A stretch of DNA of 58,464 nt, from positions 1 through 58,464 of the forward strand of contig CACZRP010000036.1 of assembly GCA_902783575.1 (NCBI GenBank), given 5' to 3'. Positions 8,758 to 17,180 of this stretch are shown piece by piece (the first letter of the stretch is position 1; each line of letters opens with the position of its first letter). This DNA comes from an uncultured Eubacteriales bacterium. Lineage in GTDB: Bacteria > Bacillota > Clostridia > Lachnospirales > Bianqueaceae. The position numbers and the translations under genes were made by a program. The notes beneath the pieces were generated by a model. The model did no database searches. It had not been told where the DNA came from and saw nothing but the letters and a program-made list of their open reading frames with translations.

Positions 8758-9673
8758 AGGAAAGGGCACTGCGGCAGGTGTCGGTGGAAATCTCCGTAAA
8801 TTCGCCGCCGTATTCGCCGTCCAGGGTCCAGGCCAGAGATTCTTCACTCTTGAAGGTGACCTTTTTGACCTTGCGGTATACCAGGCCGGGGGCTCCGAAG
8901 TCCTGGGTGAGAACCGCGTTCAGGGTGGCCAGGTTCTGGAAGGTGTCGCTGGAATAGCGGATCAGAATCAGCTCGGAAAGGCCATCCTGGAAGCTGATGT
9001 CATCGCTGTGAATGATGAAGCCACCCACGGAGGTGGTGTTGGCCACCATGCCCAGCAGAAAATCGCCTTCAATCCGCTCGCCGTCGGCCTCCACCACCAT
9101 GTGATGGGGCTTATAGCTGGGCAGGCGGCGGGCGCCTTCCATGACATAGGCCAGATGGCCCCAGATGTTTTTGATTTCCTGGGGAGTGTCGTAGGTAACA
9201 TCGGTGAAGGAGCCGAAGGCCGCAATGTAGGAGAAATACTCCTCGCCAAATTTGCCGATGTCAAAGGGAATGGGCTTACCGGAGACGATGGTCTGGGCCG
9301 CGGCCTGAGGATTCTTGGGAATGGTATGGCTGACGGCAAAATCGTTGGTGCTGCCGGAGGGAATATAGCCAATGGGCACCCGCAGCTCCTCGGGCAGGCT
9401 CAGTATGGCGTTGATGCATTCGTGCAGGGTGCCGTCTCCGCCGCTGACCACAATCAGCTGGAAGGGGTACCGCATCTGCCCATCCTGCTGATGGGCTTTT
9501 TCGCCGAAGCTTTTGATGAGATCCGTCACATCGTGGGGACGCTGGGTCGGATAAGCGGTAATCATATATCCGGCCTTGGTAAAAATATCAATCACCTGAT
9601 GCAGATTGGGTTTGATCTGACCTTTGCCCGCGTTGGGATTGTACATGAACAGTGCCTGTTTGAATTCTTCCAT
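8747..9673 (-). CDS. diacylglycerol/lipid kinase (YegS/DgkB family)
   Basis: A 308-residue soluble lipid kinase. The N-terminal catalytic domain shows YNPNAGKG and VVSGGDGTLHECIN (nucleotide-binding GGDGT), then GYIPSGSTNDFA. The second domain is the beta-sandwich with LLGMVANTTSVGGF and WTLDGEYG. Members phosphorylate diacylglycerol or related lipids at the inner membrane face. It starts 11 nt after the BirA-like gene stops, so the two form an operon. Its 3' end overlaps the isomerase gene by 11 nt, tail to tail. Confidence 0.9.
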   Translation of the reverse strand: MEEFKQALFMYNPNAGKGQIKPNLHQVIDIFTKAGYMITAYPTQRPHDVTDLIKSFGEKAHQQDGQMRYPFQLIVVSGGDGTLHECINAILSLPEELRVPIGYIPSGSTNDFAVSHTIPKNPQAAAQTIVSGKPIPFDIGKFGEEYFSYIAAFGSFTDVTYDTPQEIKNIWGHLAYVMEGARRLPSYKPHHMVVEADGERIEGDFLLGMVANTTSVGGFIIHSDDISFQDGLSELILIRYSSDTFQNLATLNAVLTQDFGAPGLVYRKVKKVTFKSEESLAWTLDGEYGGEFTEISTDTCRSALSFMR

Positions 9674-9684
9674 AATTGTATCCT

Positions 9685-10527
9685 TTATTTGATTAATGAG
9701 GGGTCTTCGGGATCTCTCCGGCGCAGATATTCTTCCGCTGTGGAGCTGTCCTGATGAGCCTTAACCAGCTGGTTGACAAATTCCGCCGCCAGCTGGGAAC
9801 GGTTGATGCTGAGATTTTCTCCGCTGGCCTGGGTGAGACTGGAGGCGATGCCTTCAAGCTCCGAAGGATAGCCTTCCGGAGGAGTCAGAAGATTCAGTCC
9901 CAGCCCGACAATGATAAAGTCCACGAAGCCGGTTTCCATATCGCTCTGGGCCTCGGTCAGAATGCCGCCCACTTTCATGCCCTTAAGGTAAAGATCGTTG
10001 CTGCGGCGGATCAGAAGGGAGATGCCGTAGAGTTTTTCCACGGCGCGGCAGGCTGCTACCGAGGCTTTGGAAAGAATATCACGGATATCCACCGGGGAGG
10101 TGGGCCTTAACAGAACGCTGATATAAAGACCGCAGTCGGCAGGAGAATAGAAGCTGTGTCCCACATGGCCACGGCCGGCGGTCTGCGCATTCGCAAGAAC
10201 AAAGGAGCCCTCGGGAGGCATCTGATCCAACGCCAGCTTTTTGAGCTTCTGGCTGGTGGAGGGAACGGAGGGCAGGATGGTAATGGACACGTTTTTCCTG
10301 TCCAGATAACCAAGGACGGCCTCCGGAGAGAGAATATCATTTTCAGAGAGCAGACGGTAGCCTCTGTTGGGAACGGAGGTGATCTGGTAGCCTTCGGACT
10401 TCAGATTCTGGATGGCTTTCCAGATGGCGTTGCGGGAGCAATGAAGTTCCTGAGCCAGGGAAGCCCCGGACAGGAAGGTGCCTTTTTCCTGCTCCAGACG
10501 GTACAGCAGCTGAGTCTGAATATTCAT
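9685..10527 (-). CDS. BirA-like biotin ligase/repressor with atypical active site
   Basis: A 280-residue protein with an N-terminal winged helix (residues 5-60, LAQELHCSRNAIWKAIQNLKSEGY) and a biotin-protein-ligase domain (residues 75-265, including AQTAGRG, GLYIS and GGILTEA). Two conserved active-site elements differ: the GRGRRGR loop reads GRGHVGH (118-124) and KWPND reads RRSND (174-178). The small C-terminal SH3-like domain of BirA seems absent, since the protein ends soon after EEYLRRRD and is about 40 residues short. It may be a weak, promiscuous or regulatory-only homologue. It is the first gene of a pair with the lipid kinase. Confidence 0.82.
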   Translation of the reverse strand: MNIQTQLLYRLEQEKGTFLSGASLAQELHCSRNAIWKAIQNLKSEGYQITSVPNRGYRLLSENDILSPEAVLGYLDRKNVSITILPSVPSTSQKLKKLALDQMPPEGSFVLANAQTAGRGHVGHSFYSPADCGLYISVLLRPTSPVDIRDILSKASVAACRAVEKLYGISLLIRRSNDLYLKGMKVGGILTEAQSDMETGFVDFIIVGLGLNLLTPPEGYPSELEGIASSLTQASGENLSINRSQLAAEFVNQLVKAHQDSSTAEEYLRRRDPEDPSLIK

Positions 10528-10660
10528 TGAATTTCCTCATTTTGTGGTAACTGGCATAATGGGTCATTGTATCACTTGTCCGCGGCCTTTTCAAGGGACT
10601 GGCCGGTTTTCACGAAATCTTCAGGCTTTGAACATTTCATCTTCATATTTTTAAGCGGAA

Positions 10661-10708
10661 AAAAGACCCGTTTTCAGGGCGAGCCCCAAAGAACGGGCCT
10701 TCTTTCTT
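10661..10708 (-). terminator. rho-independent terminator after htrA
   Basis: On the minus strand the pairing arms GGCCCGTT and AACGGGTC are followed by TTTTTT. It lies just downstream of the HtrA stop and separates it from birA. Confidence 0.75.
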
Positions 10709-10749
10709 TTTCAGAAGGGGAAATATCGAAAATTAAGATAATGTCTTCA

Positions 10750-12345
10750 TCAGTTGCCGGCAGAGCTGCTGCCGGTGTCTGTCTGGCTGGTGGAGATGCC
10801 CTCGGGGACATATTCGCCGGCGATGATATTCAGGGTCAGCTCCTGTCCGTTCCTGTTAACAATAAAGGTGAGGGTATCACCGACGGAAACACTCTGAATG
10901 GCTGCCTTAACTTCAGCGCTGGTGGATACCGCGGTACCGTTGACGGAGATAATCCGGTCTCCGCTCATCAGTCCGCCGGCTGCGGCAGGAGAATCAGAGG
11001 TTACACGGTAAACATAGCATCCCAGCTCGTTGACCCGGTACATCCAGGCCTTCTGATCGGAATCAATGTCCAGCAGGGATACGCCGATGGCCACACGGCC
11101 GGTTACATATCCATGGGTCTTCAGATCATCCACCACGGCCATCACGTTGTCAATGGGGATAGCAAAGCCGATACCGTCGATGTCGGAACCAGTGGATTTG
11201 GCGTTGACCAGACCGATCAGATCGCCCTGGGCGTTGAACAGTCCGCCGCCGGAGTTGCCGGGGTTAATGGCTGCGTCGATCTGCAGCAGGGTCATGGTGG
11301 TATTGCCTATGGTGATGGAACGGTCCAGAGCGCTGATAATACCCTGGGTAACGCTGCCGCCCAGCTGACCCAGAGGATTGCCGATGGCCACCACTGTCTG
11401 GCCCACCATCAGATTGCTGGAGGAAGCCACGGTGGCAGGGGTCAAACCCTTGGCGTCAATTTTCAGCAGGGCCACATCCAGCTGTTCGTCCAGACCCAGC
11501 AGGGTAGCGGGATAGGTTTCTCCGTTGTGCAGGGTGACGGTGATGGAGGTGGCATTCTCAATGACATGATTGTTTGTCAGAATGTAGCCGTCTTCTGTGA
11601 TAATTACACCGGAACCGGCGCCGGAGGTGGTGTACTGCTGCATATAGCTGCCTGTGATTACCAGCTCGGTCACGATTTCCACCACGCTGTCCTGGGCCTT
11701 TTGGACGATTTCAGGGGTGGTGAGGGCGCCTTCCTCAGCGGAGGCGGTAAGGATATTCATATCCGCCTTACGGGCGCTGTCCGCGGAATCGGCCAGTGAC
11801 TGGGACTGGCTGTCGTTCTGCTGATCCAGCTCGGGAAGCTGCTGGTTGTTTTGATCAGGACGCTGGGCGAACTGGTCAGGCACCTGGTTTTCTGTCTGCT
11901 GATTCTGGGTCTGCAGCTGTTTGCTGATCCACCAGGCGCTGCCAAAACCGATGGAGCTGAAGATCAGCGCGCAGGAAAGCACAATGGCGATGACGCCTTT
12001 CACACCAATGCCCTTGGATGCTTTCTCCGGTCTGGTGTAGGAATAGTTGGGATGATTCTGCAGGGGGGTGCGCTGATAGGGCGGGTTGTAGGGATTATAG
12101 TAGCCGTATCCCTGCTGCGGCTGCTGCTGGTAGGGTCTGTGCTCCTGAGGCGGCAGTTGCCCGGCCTGAGAATAGGGCTGGGAACTGTAGGTGTAGCTCT
12201 GGCCTCCAAAGGTATAACTGGACTGAGGCTCCTGAGGGGCTTCAGGTGTCGGGGCTGCTTCTGGATCAGAAGCGGTCATGCCGGAATTCATTTCGGTATT
12301 CTGATTGAGTTTTTCTTCTTCATCTTTTTCCGTATAGTCGTTCAT
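10750..12345 (-). CDS. HtrA/DegP-like membrane-anchored serine protease
   Basis: A 531-residue HtrA protease for quality control at the outer face of the membrane. It has a Gln/Pro/Tyr-rich cytosolic tail (1-110), one transmembrane segment (about 114-138), an Asn/Gln-rich linker, then the trypsin-like domain with catalytic triad His260 (LTNNHVIE), Asp290 (QLDVALLKID) and Ser365 (NPGNSGGGLF). A PDZ domain fills about residues 430-515 (AAAGGLMSGDRIISVNG). All catalytic residues are present. The long repetitive tail is common in Gram-positive HtrA proteins and may serve in protein contacts. A dedicated terminator follows the gene. Confidence 0.93.
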   Translation of the reverse strand: MNDYTEKDEEEKLNQNTEMNSGMTASDPEAAPTPEAPQEPQSSYTFGGQSYTYSSQPYSQAGQLPPQEHRPYQQQPQQGYGYYNPYNPPYQRTPLQNHPNYSYTRPEKASKGIGVKGVIAIVLSCALIFSSIGFGSAWWISKQLQTQNQQTENQVPDQFAQRPDQNNQQLPELDQQNDSQSQSLADSADSARKADMNILTASAEEGALTTPEIVQKAQDSVVEIVTELVITGSYMQQYTTSGAGSGVIITEDGYILTNNHVIENATSITVTLHNGETYPATLLGLDEQLDVALLKIDAKGLTPATVASSSNLMVGQTVVAIGNPLGQLGGSVTQGIISALDRSITIGNTTMTLLQIDAAINPGNSGGGLFNAQGDLIGLVNAKSTGSDIDGIGFAIPIDNVMAVVDDLKTHGYVTGRVAIGVSLLDIDSDQKAWMYRVNELGCYVYRVTSDSPAAAGGLMSGDRIISVNGTAVSTSAEVKAAIQSVSVGDTLTFIVNRNGQELTLNIIAGEYVPEGISTSQTDTGSSSAGN

Positions 12346-12507
12346 AACTTGCCTCCTGAATCTATCGATCGTGCCCCGGGACAGATCTCAGGGTACGGTT
12401 TTTTCTTTTTATGCTGTTATCATAAAATAGAAATTTGTCAAAAATATGGCGATTTTGTGATAGATTTTTAAAAGAGGTTTGAACAATTTGTGAACCGGAG
12501 CTGAGAA

Positions 12508-13182
12508 TCAGATGATGTCCATGCCCGCCAGCGCCGCCAGAATGCAGGTGGCCAGCACCAGAATGGCACCGATGGCGGCTCCGACGCTGATATGGAATTT
12601 GTGGGGATTGGCCGGATCTGTTTCGGCGGCCTGCTCGGAAACCGGCACCAGATGTGCCTTTCTGAGGGTGGTTACCACGGGCTTGTAAATCAGTATGGTG
12701 AGGGCCGCGTTCAGACCGCCCTTGATCAGGTTGAAGGGCAGGAACACCGTGGGCAGCATGGCCACCACCGCTTCCCGGGGATAGCCCATATACAGGGGGG
12801 TCAGCAGATAATTCCAGAGAAGCATGACGATGACCATGGAGACGAGACCCAGGGCCAGGCCGATGACAGCGCCCTTCAGGGTGTGGTTTTTCTTATAAAC
12901 CAGACCGGCAATGCAGGCAAAGCTGACGGTGGATACCAGATTCATTACGGCGCCGATCCAGCCGGTGTCACTGACGGTCACCATTTCCACAATGGAAACC
13001 ACCATGGAAATCAGGAAACCTTCCACCGGTCCGTAGATAAAGGCACCGATGGTAATGATGACATCCTTGGGCTCATATTTAAGGAAGGATACCAGAGGGA
13101 TGCGGATAAACACCATCAGCAGATAGCTCAGTGCGGCGAGCATCGCCAGGGTTACCATTTTCTTTGTTCTTTTGTCTTGCAT
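12508..13182 (-). CDS. ribU: riboflavin ECF transporter substrate-binding protein
   Basis: A 224-residue integral membrane S component with about six helices. The RibU signature region is near the N-terminus (LLMVFIRIPLVSFLKYEPKDV, then GAFIYGP). It binds riboflavin and works with the shared ECF energy module, which is not in this window. An FMN riboswitch directly upstream confirms the substrate. The start at 13182 was chosen because AAAGGA lies 7 nt before it; the open frame runs further upstream only through leader repeats. A soluble, charged stretch before the last helix (near residue 185) is a little longer than usual. Confidence 0.92.
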   Translation of the reverse strand: MQDKRTKKMVTLAMLAALSYLLMVFIRIPLVSFLKYEPKDVIITIGAFIYGPVEGFLISMVVSIVEMVTVSDTGWIGAVMNLVSTVSFACIAGLVYKKNHTLKGAVIGLALGLVSMVIVMLLWNYLLTPLYMGYPREAVVAMLPTVFLPFNLIKGGLNAALTILIYKPVVTTLRKAHLVPVSEQAAETDPANPHKFHISVGAAIGAILVLATCILAALAGMDII

Positions 13183-13209
13183 GCTGAATTCCTTTCTCCC
13201 CTTTTGGGG

Positions 13210-13251
13210 AATGCCCTTTGGGCAATGCCCTTTGGGCAATGCCCTTTGGGC
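13210..13251 (-). repeat. three tandem 14-bp units, each a small GCCC-AAA-GGGC hairpin
   Basis: Three identical copies of AATGCCCTTTGGGC (plus strand) stand head to tail, followed toward the gene by a degenerate fourth element (CCCC-AAAA-GGGG on the coding strand). They lie between the riboswitch terminator and the ribU ribosome binding site. On the RNA each unit could fold into a 4-bp stem with a 3-nt loop. Copy number could vary by slippage. Confidence 0.9.
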
Positions 13252-13253
13252 AT

Positions 13254-13286
13254 AAAAATAACCTGGAAAGCCATGCCTTCCAGGTG
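13254..13286 (-). terminator. terminator hairpin of the FMN riboswitch
   Basis: On the minus strand ACCTGGAA...TTCCAGGT pairs around a short loop and is followed by TATTTTTAT. It lies just after the FMN aptamer and is the likely expression platform that stops transcription when FMN is bound. Confidence 0.75.
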
Positions 13287-13304
13287 CAGCACACAAGAGT
13301 GCGC

Positions 13305-13424
13305 ACGCCTTCTCTCATCCAGACTATACTGTCGGTTCCGGAATTCAACCGGATCGGCCCGGGAAAACCCGGGTTCGCAGACTATACTGCCGGTGGGGAA
13401 TTTCACCCCGCCCCGAAGACATCG
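13305..13424 (-). ncRNA. FMN riboswitch (RFN element)
   Basis: The minus strand shows the conserved RFN blocks in order: TTCGGGGCGGGGTGAAATTC, CCCACCGGCAGTATAGTC, GCGAACCCGGG, CCGATCCGGT, GAATTCCGGAACCGACAGT and AGTCTGGATGAGAGAAGG. All core sequences are intact. It controls ribU, about 120 nt downstream, through the following terminator. Confidence 0.97.
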
Positions 13425-13504
13425 TTTTCATGAAGTTGTATGGCGCGGCTTAAACCGCAGCCAAAGAGTATTATAGCATATTTTTAATAGGACGCAACAT
13501 TTTT

Positions 13505-14398
13505 TCAGTTTCTGGCGCTGTATTTTCCGGAGGCAAATTCAAACTGCTTGATGAACCGGGCCCTTGCCCGCTTGCTCTCGGACAGGAAGGGCAGCAGCAT
13601 ATCGAAGGCGTGCTCTTCGGCATTGAACACATCCAGGTGAGCCGGCACGCCGGAGGCCTTCAGCCGTTCGATATAATCCACCGTCTCCGCGTAGAAGGGC
13701 TCGCCCTTGGCCACAAAGCTGTAGCAGGGAGGCAGCTTCCGCAGATTCTTCGCCCGGGCAGGGGCGGCATAGGCCGGAATGTCCAGGGTGGGAACGAGGG
13801 AAGCATATTCGGATTTTTTTATTTTTTCAGGGTACAGTCCCTTCAGATAGCGCTTCCAGGCGGCATGGTTTTTCCGGGTATTCCAGAAAACTCCGTTATT
13901 GTCCCCGCTGGTTTTGGTGTCCCTGTCGTCAATCATGGGGTACAGCGGCATCTGATAGGCGATATTCACCTCTCCATGATCCCGGGCATAGAGGCACAGC
14001 GCGGCAGCCAGACCGCCGCCGGCGCTTTCTCCGCCCACCATGAGCTGGGAACGGCGGATGTCCAGCTGGCGGGAGTTTTCCTTCATATAAAGGAGAGTAT
14101 CGTAGGCATCCTCCAGGGCGGCCGGATAGGGAGCCTTGCCGGAGAGACGGTATTCCGGCACAAAGAGGGTTACATTGAAGTTTCGGGGCAGCTCCAGGCC
14201 GGCGGACATCATCACCAGCTTGGGAAAGCCGGTTTCGTAGCCGCCTCCGTGCAGCCAAAGCACCCCGATGGAGCGGTCCGCGGGTTTTTCATGCTGCGCC
14301 GGCTCATCGGCCCCCTGAAAGTGACGGATCACCAGAACCTTCAGGGTCCGGTCACCCCGCACGGGAATTTCGATCGTTTCTGTGGTATAAAGCTTCAT
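13505..14398 (-). CDS. alpha/beta hydrolase (HSL-type esterase)
   Basis: A 297-residue esterase of the hormone-sensitive-lipase branch (alpha/beta hydrolase fold 3). The oxyanion-hole motif HGGG is at residues 50-53, the nucleophile elbow GESAG at 123-127 (Ser125), and the catalytic His lies in EEHAFD near the C-terminus. No signal peptide is seen, so it is cytosolic. The start at 14398 was chosen over an upstream in-frame ATG because AGGAG lies before it and the extra N-terminus overlaps the histidine kinase gene. Members hydrolyse short acyl or carbohydrate-linked esters; the real substrate is unknown. Confidence 0.87.
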   Translation of the reverse strand: MKLYTTETIEIPVRGDRTLKVLVIRHFQGADEPAQHEKPADRSIGVLWLHGGGYETGFPKLVMMSAGLELPRNFNVTLFVPEYRLSGKAPYPAALEDAYDTLLYMKENSRQLDIRRSQLMVGGESAGGGLAAALCLYARDHGEVNIAYQMPLYPMIDDRDTKTSGDNNGVFWNTRKNHAAWKRYLKGLYPEKIKKSEYASLVPTLDIPAYAAPARAKNLRKLPPCYSFVAKGEPFYAETVDYIERLKASGVPAHLDVFNAEEHAFDMLLPFLSESKRARARFIKQFEFASGKYSARN

Positions 14399-14444
14399 AT
14401 ATAGATAACTCCTGAGTTCAGTAGGAATGGGTACATTCAGGGCT

Positions 14445-15803
14445 TCAGCGGATCTGCCGCTTATCGGCGGGCAGCTGGACCAGGAAGGTGGTGCCGTCAG
14501 GCTCTGTGCTGGTACAGCTGATTTTTCCCTTGTGGAGATCCGTAATGGTCTGGGCAATGGACAGGCCCAGACCGTAGCCGCCGGCACCGGAACGGGACCG
14601 GGCCTCGTCTGTGCGGTAAAACCTTTCGAATAGGTGAGGAATGGCTTCCGGCGCGATGACCTCGCCCCGATTGTTGACGAAAAGCTGCAGGATTGAGGAC
14701 TCCTTCTTCAGGCTCACACGGACCGTTCCGCCCGGCTCGGAATATTTGACGGCGTTGTCTAAAAGAATCATCACCAGCTGCTTCATCTGACCGGCGTCGG
14801 CGGTTACGGATATTTCCGGAGCCACCTCGGGCTCGATCATGATTCCCTGTTCGAAGGCCACCGGCTCGTAGGTGAGAACCGTTTCTTCCACCAGATCAGA
14901 AAGGGAAATCTCACTCAGTGAAACAGGCAGCCGGTCAGCATCGCTTTTGGCCAGGAACAGCAGATTCTCAATCAGTCCCCGCATGCGTTTTCCCTCGTCC
15001 CGGGTGCTTTCCAGCCACTGAAGCTGGGAAGCGACGGTGCTGCTTTGATGGCGCATCAGGATGTCGTTGTTGGTCATGATGACCGTCAGGGGTGTTTTGA
15101 GCTCATGGGACGCGTCGGCCACAAACTGCTTCTGCTGCTCCATGGACCGCTGCACAGGCTTCAGCGCCAGGGAAGACAAACCCAGGCTGACAAAGAAGAG
15201 CAGCACGAGAGCCGGAATTCCCACCGCCAGAGAGGAAAGGGCCTGGCTTCTCAGCCGGGAAAGCTCCTGGGATGAGGAAGCCAGGGCAATCAGCTGGCTG
15301 CCATCTTCCAGGCTGCGGGTCATATAGCGCAGATCATAGTCGGAGAGTTTTCCCTCGGCGCTGTCCTTTTTCCTGATCAGAGAGACGATCTTTGCCAGGG
15401 AATCTTCGGAGATGGTGGCCATGTTGGTGCGGATAATTTCCATGGAGTCATCTTCTGATACCCGGATCACCAGGGTAGGAATCAGCTCTTCCGGCTCGAA
15501 AAATCCGCCGCGGCCGCCCTGACGGTCCGCACCGATATCCAGCAGTCCGTTTTTGTCAAAGGACCTGTCCTCCCGCGGGCCGGGGAAGGAATCTTCGGCA
15601 GGGGAGGATTCCTCGGAAAACTGAGATGGCCCGAAGCCGTTTTCCCGCACGGTCTGACTAAGAGCCATCTGAAGAGCGCTTTTGGTTTCCGTGACGCTGC
15701 GGCGGTAGGTGGAAAACAGCAGCGCCGCCAGGGCCAGCAGCAGGACGGCTGTTACCAGGGACATGCTGATGAGCGTCAGCTTGATACGAAGTTTTTTAAG
15801 CAT
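14445..15803 (-). CDS. sensor histidine kinase
   Basis: A 452-residue two-component sensor. Two membrane spans (about 10-30 and 190-213) flank an extracytoplasmic domain that is rich in acidic residues and Gly near 55-105. The dimerisation domain has the phospho-accepting His233 in DASHELKTPL, and the ATPase domain shows LLDNAVKYSEPGG (N box) and GAGGYGLGLSIA (G box). It overlaps the upstream response regulator gene by 8 nt, so the two are translationally coupled. The signal sensed is unknown. Confidence 0.95.
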   Translation of the reverse strand: MLKKLRIKLTLISMSLVTAVLLLALAALLFSTYRRSVTETKSALQMALSQTVRENGFGPSQFSEESSPAEDSFPGPREDRSFDKNGLLDIGADRQGGRGGFFEPEELIPTLVIRVSEDDSMEIIRTNMATISEDSLAKIVSLIRKKDSAEGKLSDYDLRYMTRSLEDGSQLIALASSSQELSRLRSQALSSLAVGIPALVLLFFVSLGLSSLALKPVQRSMEQQKQFVADASHELKTPLTVIMTNNDILMRHQSSTVASQLQWLESTRDEGKRMRGLIENLLFLAKSDADRLPVSLSEISLSDLVEETVLTYEPVAFEQGIMIEPEVAPEISVTADAGQMKQLVMILLDNAVKYSEPGGTVRVSLKKESSILQLFVNNRGEVIAPEAIPHLFERFYRTDEARSRSGAGGYGLGLSIAQTITDLHKGKISCTSTEPDGTTFLVQLPADKRQIR

Positions 15804-16482
15804 CTTTGGCGTCTCCGGAAATCAGGTGATAGCCCACCTTCCGCACGGTGCCGATCTGGACCCGGCTGCCCAGAAAGGTCAGCTTGCGGCGAAGAAAGCT
15901 GATATAGGCTTCCACGTTGTTGTCTTCCGCGTCGGACAGGGCGCCCCAGACCCGGGTAATCAGATCCTCCTTGGGCGTAATGGCCTTGGGATTGGACATG
16001 AGAATACGGATAATCTCGAACTCCTTGAAGCCCAGATGGACGCTCTTGGCGGAGGTGGCCAGGTCGTAGGTGGAGATATTCAGGGTCAGGTCATCGAAGG
16101 TCAGGGTGTCCAGCACCACTTCCCCCTGACGCCGGGACAGAGCCCGGATTCTGGCCAGCAGCTCCTCGGGCTGGAAGGGTTTGGTCATATAATCATCGGC
16201 GCCGGCATCGAGCCCCTGGACCTTGTTTTGCCAGGTATCCTTGGCGGTTAACATGATGACAGGGGTCTGGATATGGTTTTCCCGGAGCTTGTGAACCACC
16301 TGAAAACCATCCATATAGGGCATCATGACATCCATCACAATGACATCATAGGTTCCACCGGCAGCGTAATCATAGGCATCCCGCCCGTCATAGACCACGT
16401 CGGTCTGATATTTCTGTTCCTTCAGAATCTGGGCAAGGGCATCCGCCAGCCGGACCTCGTCTTCCGCAATCAGAATGGTCAT
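15796..16482 (-). CDS. OmpR-family response regulator
   Basis: A 228-residue response regulator with an N-terminal receiver domain (acidic pocket ED near residues 7-8, phospho-acceptor Asp51 in VMDVMMP, and the KPF lysine near residue 106). The C-terminal winged-helix DNA-binding domain shows FKEFEIIRILMSNP and YISFLRRKL. It forms a two-component pair with the overlapping kinase gene. AGGGAG precedes the ATG. The promoter must lie in the AT-rich spacer shared with the divergent MarR gene. Confidence 0.95.
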   Translation of the reverse strand: MTILIAEDEVRLADALAQILKEQKYQTDVVYDGRDAYDYAAGGTYDVIVMDVMMPYMDGFQVVHKLRENHIQTPVIMLTAKDTWQNKVQGLDAGADDYMTKPFQPEELLARIRALSRRQGEVVLDTLTFDDLTLNISTYDLATSAKSVHLGFKEFEIIRILMSNPKAITPKEDLITRVWGALSDAEDNNVEAYISFLRRKLTFLGSRVQIGTVRKVGYHLISGDAKDA

Positions 16483-16579
16483 ATCTGAATTCTCCCTGAA
16501 AAAAACATTAAAATGTATAGATTATTAGATATTACTGAATATTTTATCACATTTTCGGCTCCTTCGTCAATTTTTGGCA

Positions 16580-16608
16580 TTGACAGAAAAATAGATTAAT
16601 TTTATACT
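16580..16608 (+). promoter_or_regulatory. sigma-A promoter of the MarR/ABC exporter operon
   Basis: TTGACA (16580-16585), a 17-nt spacer and TATACT (16603-16608), about 50 nt before the MarR start. The sequence after the -10 box is AT-rich with partial dyads that could bind the MarR protein. Confidence 0.8.
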
Positions 16609-16659
16609 ATTTTAAAACTAATTTATTAACCATAAGACAACAAATCAGGAGGTAAATTA

Positions 16660-17139
16660 ATGGCCAGACCGACAAAGGAAGCCAAAGATATTGAGACCAT
16701 GTACATGAATGTCATCGGACGAATCCTCTGTATTTCCAAGCAGCACCGGATGGCGGTCAATCATTATGTGGAGAAGAATGATCTTCAGAAGAGCCAGCAT
16801 CATCTGCTGCTGACCCTCAATCAGATGATTGAAACCAAACAGACGGTATCTCAGAGAGATCTGGCGGAAAAAATGAACGTAACCCCCGCCGCGGTGGCTG
16901 TCACGTTGAAAAAACTGGAAAAAAGCGGCATTGTAGCCAAGACTACGTCCGAGAAGGACAATCGCTACAACGAGGTCACCATCACCGCGAAGGGACAGCA
17001 GATTGTCAAAGAAAGCAAGAAGGTCTTCCGTTCCACGGATCAGCAGATGTTTAAGGACTTTTCCAGAGAAGAGCTGGAGCAGCTCCAGGACTATCTGGGA
17101 CGGGTGCTGGATAATCTGCATCCCATGGTGGAAGACTAA
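16660..17139 (+). CDS. MarR-family transcriptional regulator
   Basis: A 159-residue winged-helix regulator. The DNA-binding region is SQRDLAEKMNVTPAAVAVTLKKL with the wing VAKTTSEKDNRYNEVTIT. AGGAGGT precedes the ATG. Two ABC exporter half-transporter genes follow closely on the same strand, the usual arrangement for a drug- or toxin-responsive repressor of its own efflux operon. The ligand is unknown. Confidence 0.92.
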   Translation: MARPTKEAKDIETMYMNVIGRILCISKQHRMAVNHYVEKNDLQKSQHHLLLTLNQMIETKQTVSQRDLAEKMNVTPAAVAVTLKKLEKSGIVAKTTSEKDNRYNEVTITAKGQQIVKESKKVFRSTDQQMFKDFSREELEQLQDYLGRVLDNLHPMVED

Positions 17140-17180
17140 TAATACTGGCCGGTATGACCGGCTGTTTGAAAGGAAACTCA

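Noticed and set aside
13160..13296. N-terminal extension of RibU through the leader repeats
   Set aside because: The repeats have a 14-bp period that would shift the peptide reading at each unit, and the internal ATG at 13182 has a good ribosome binding site.
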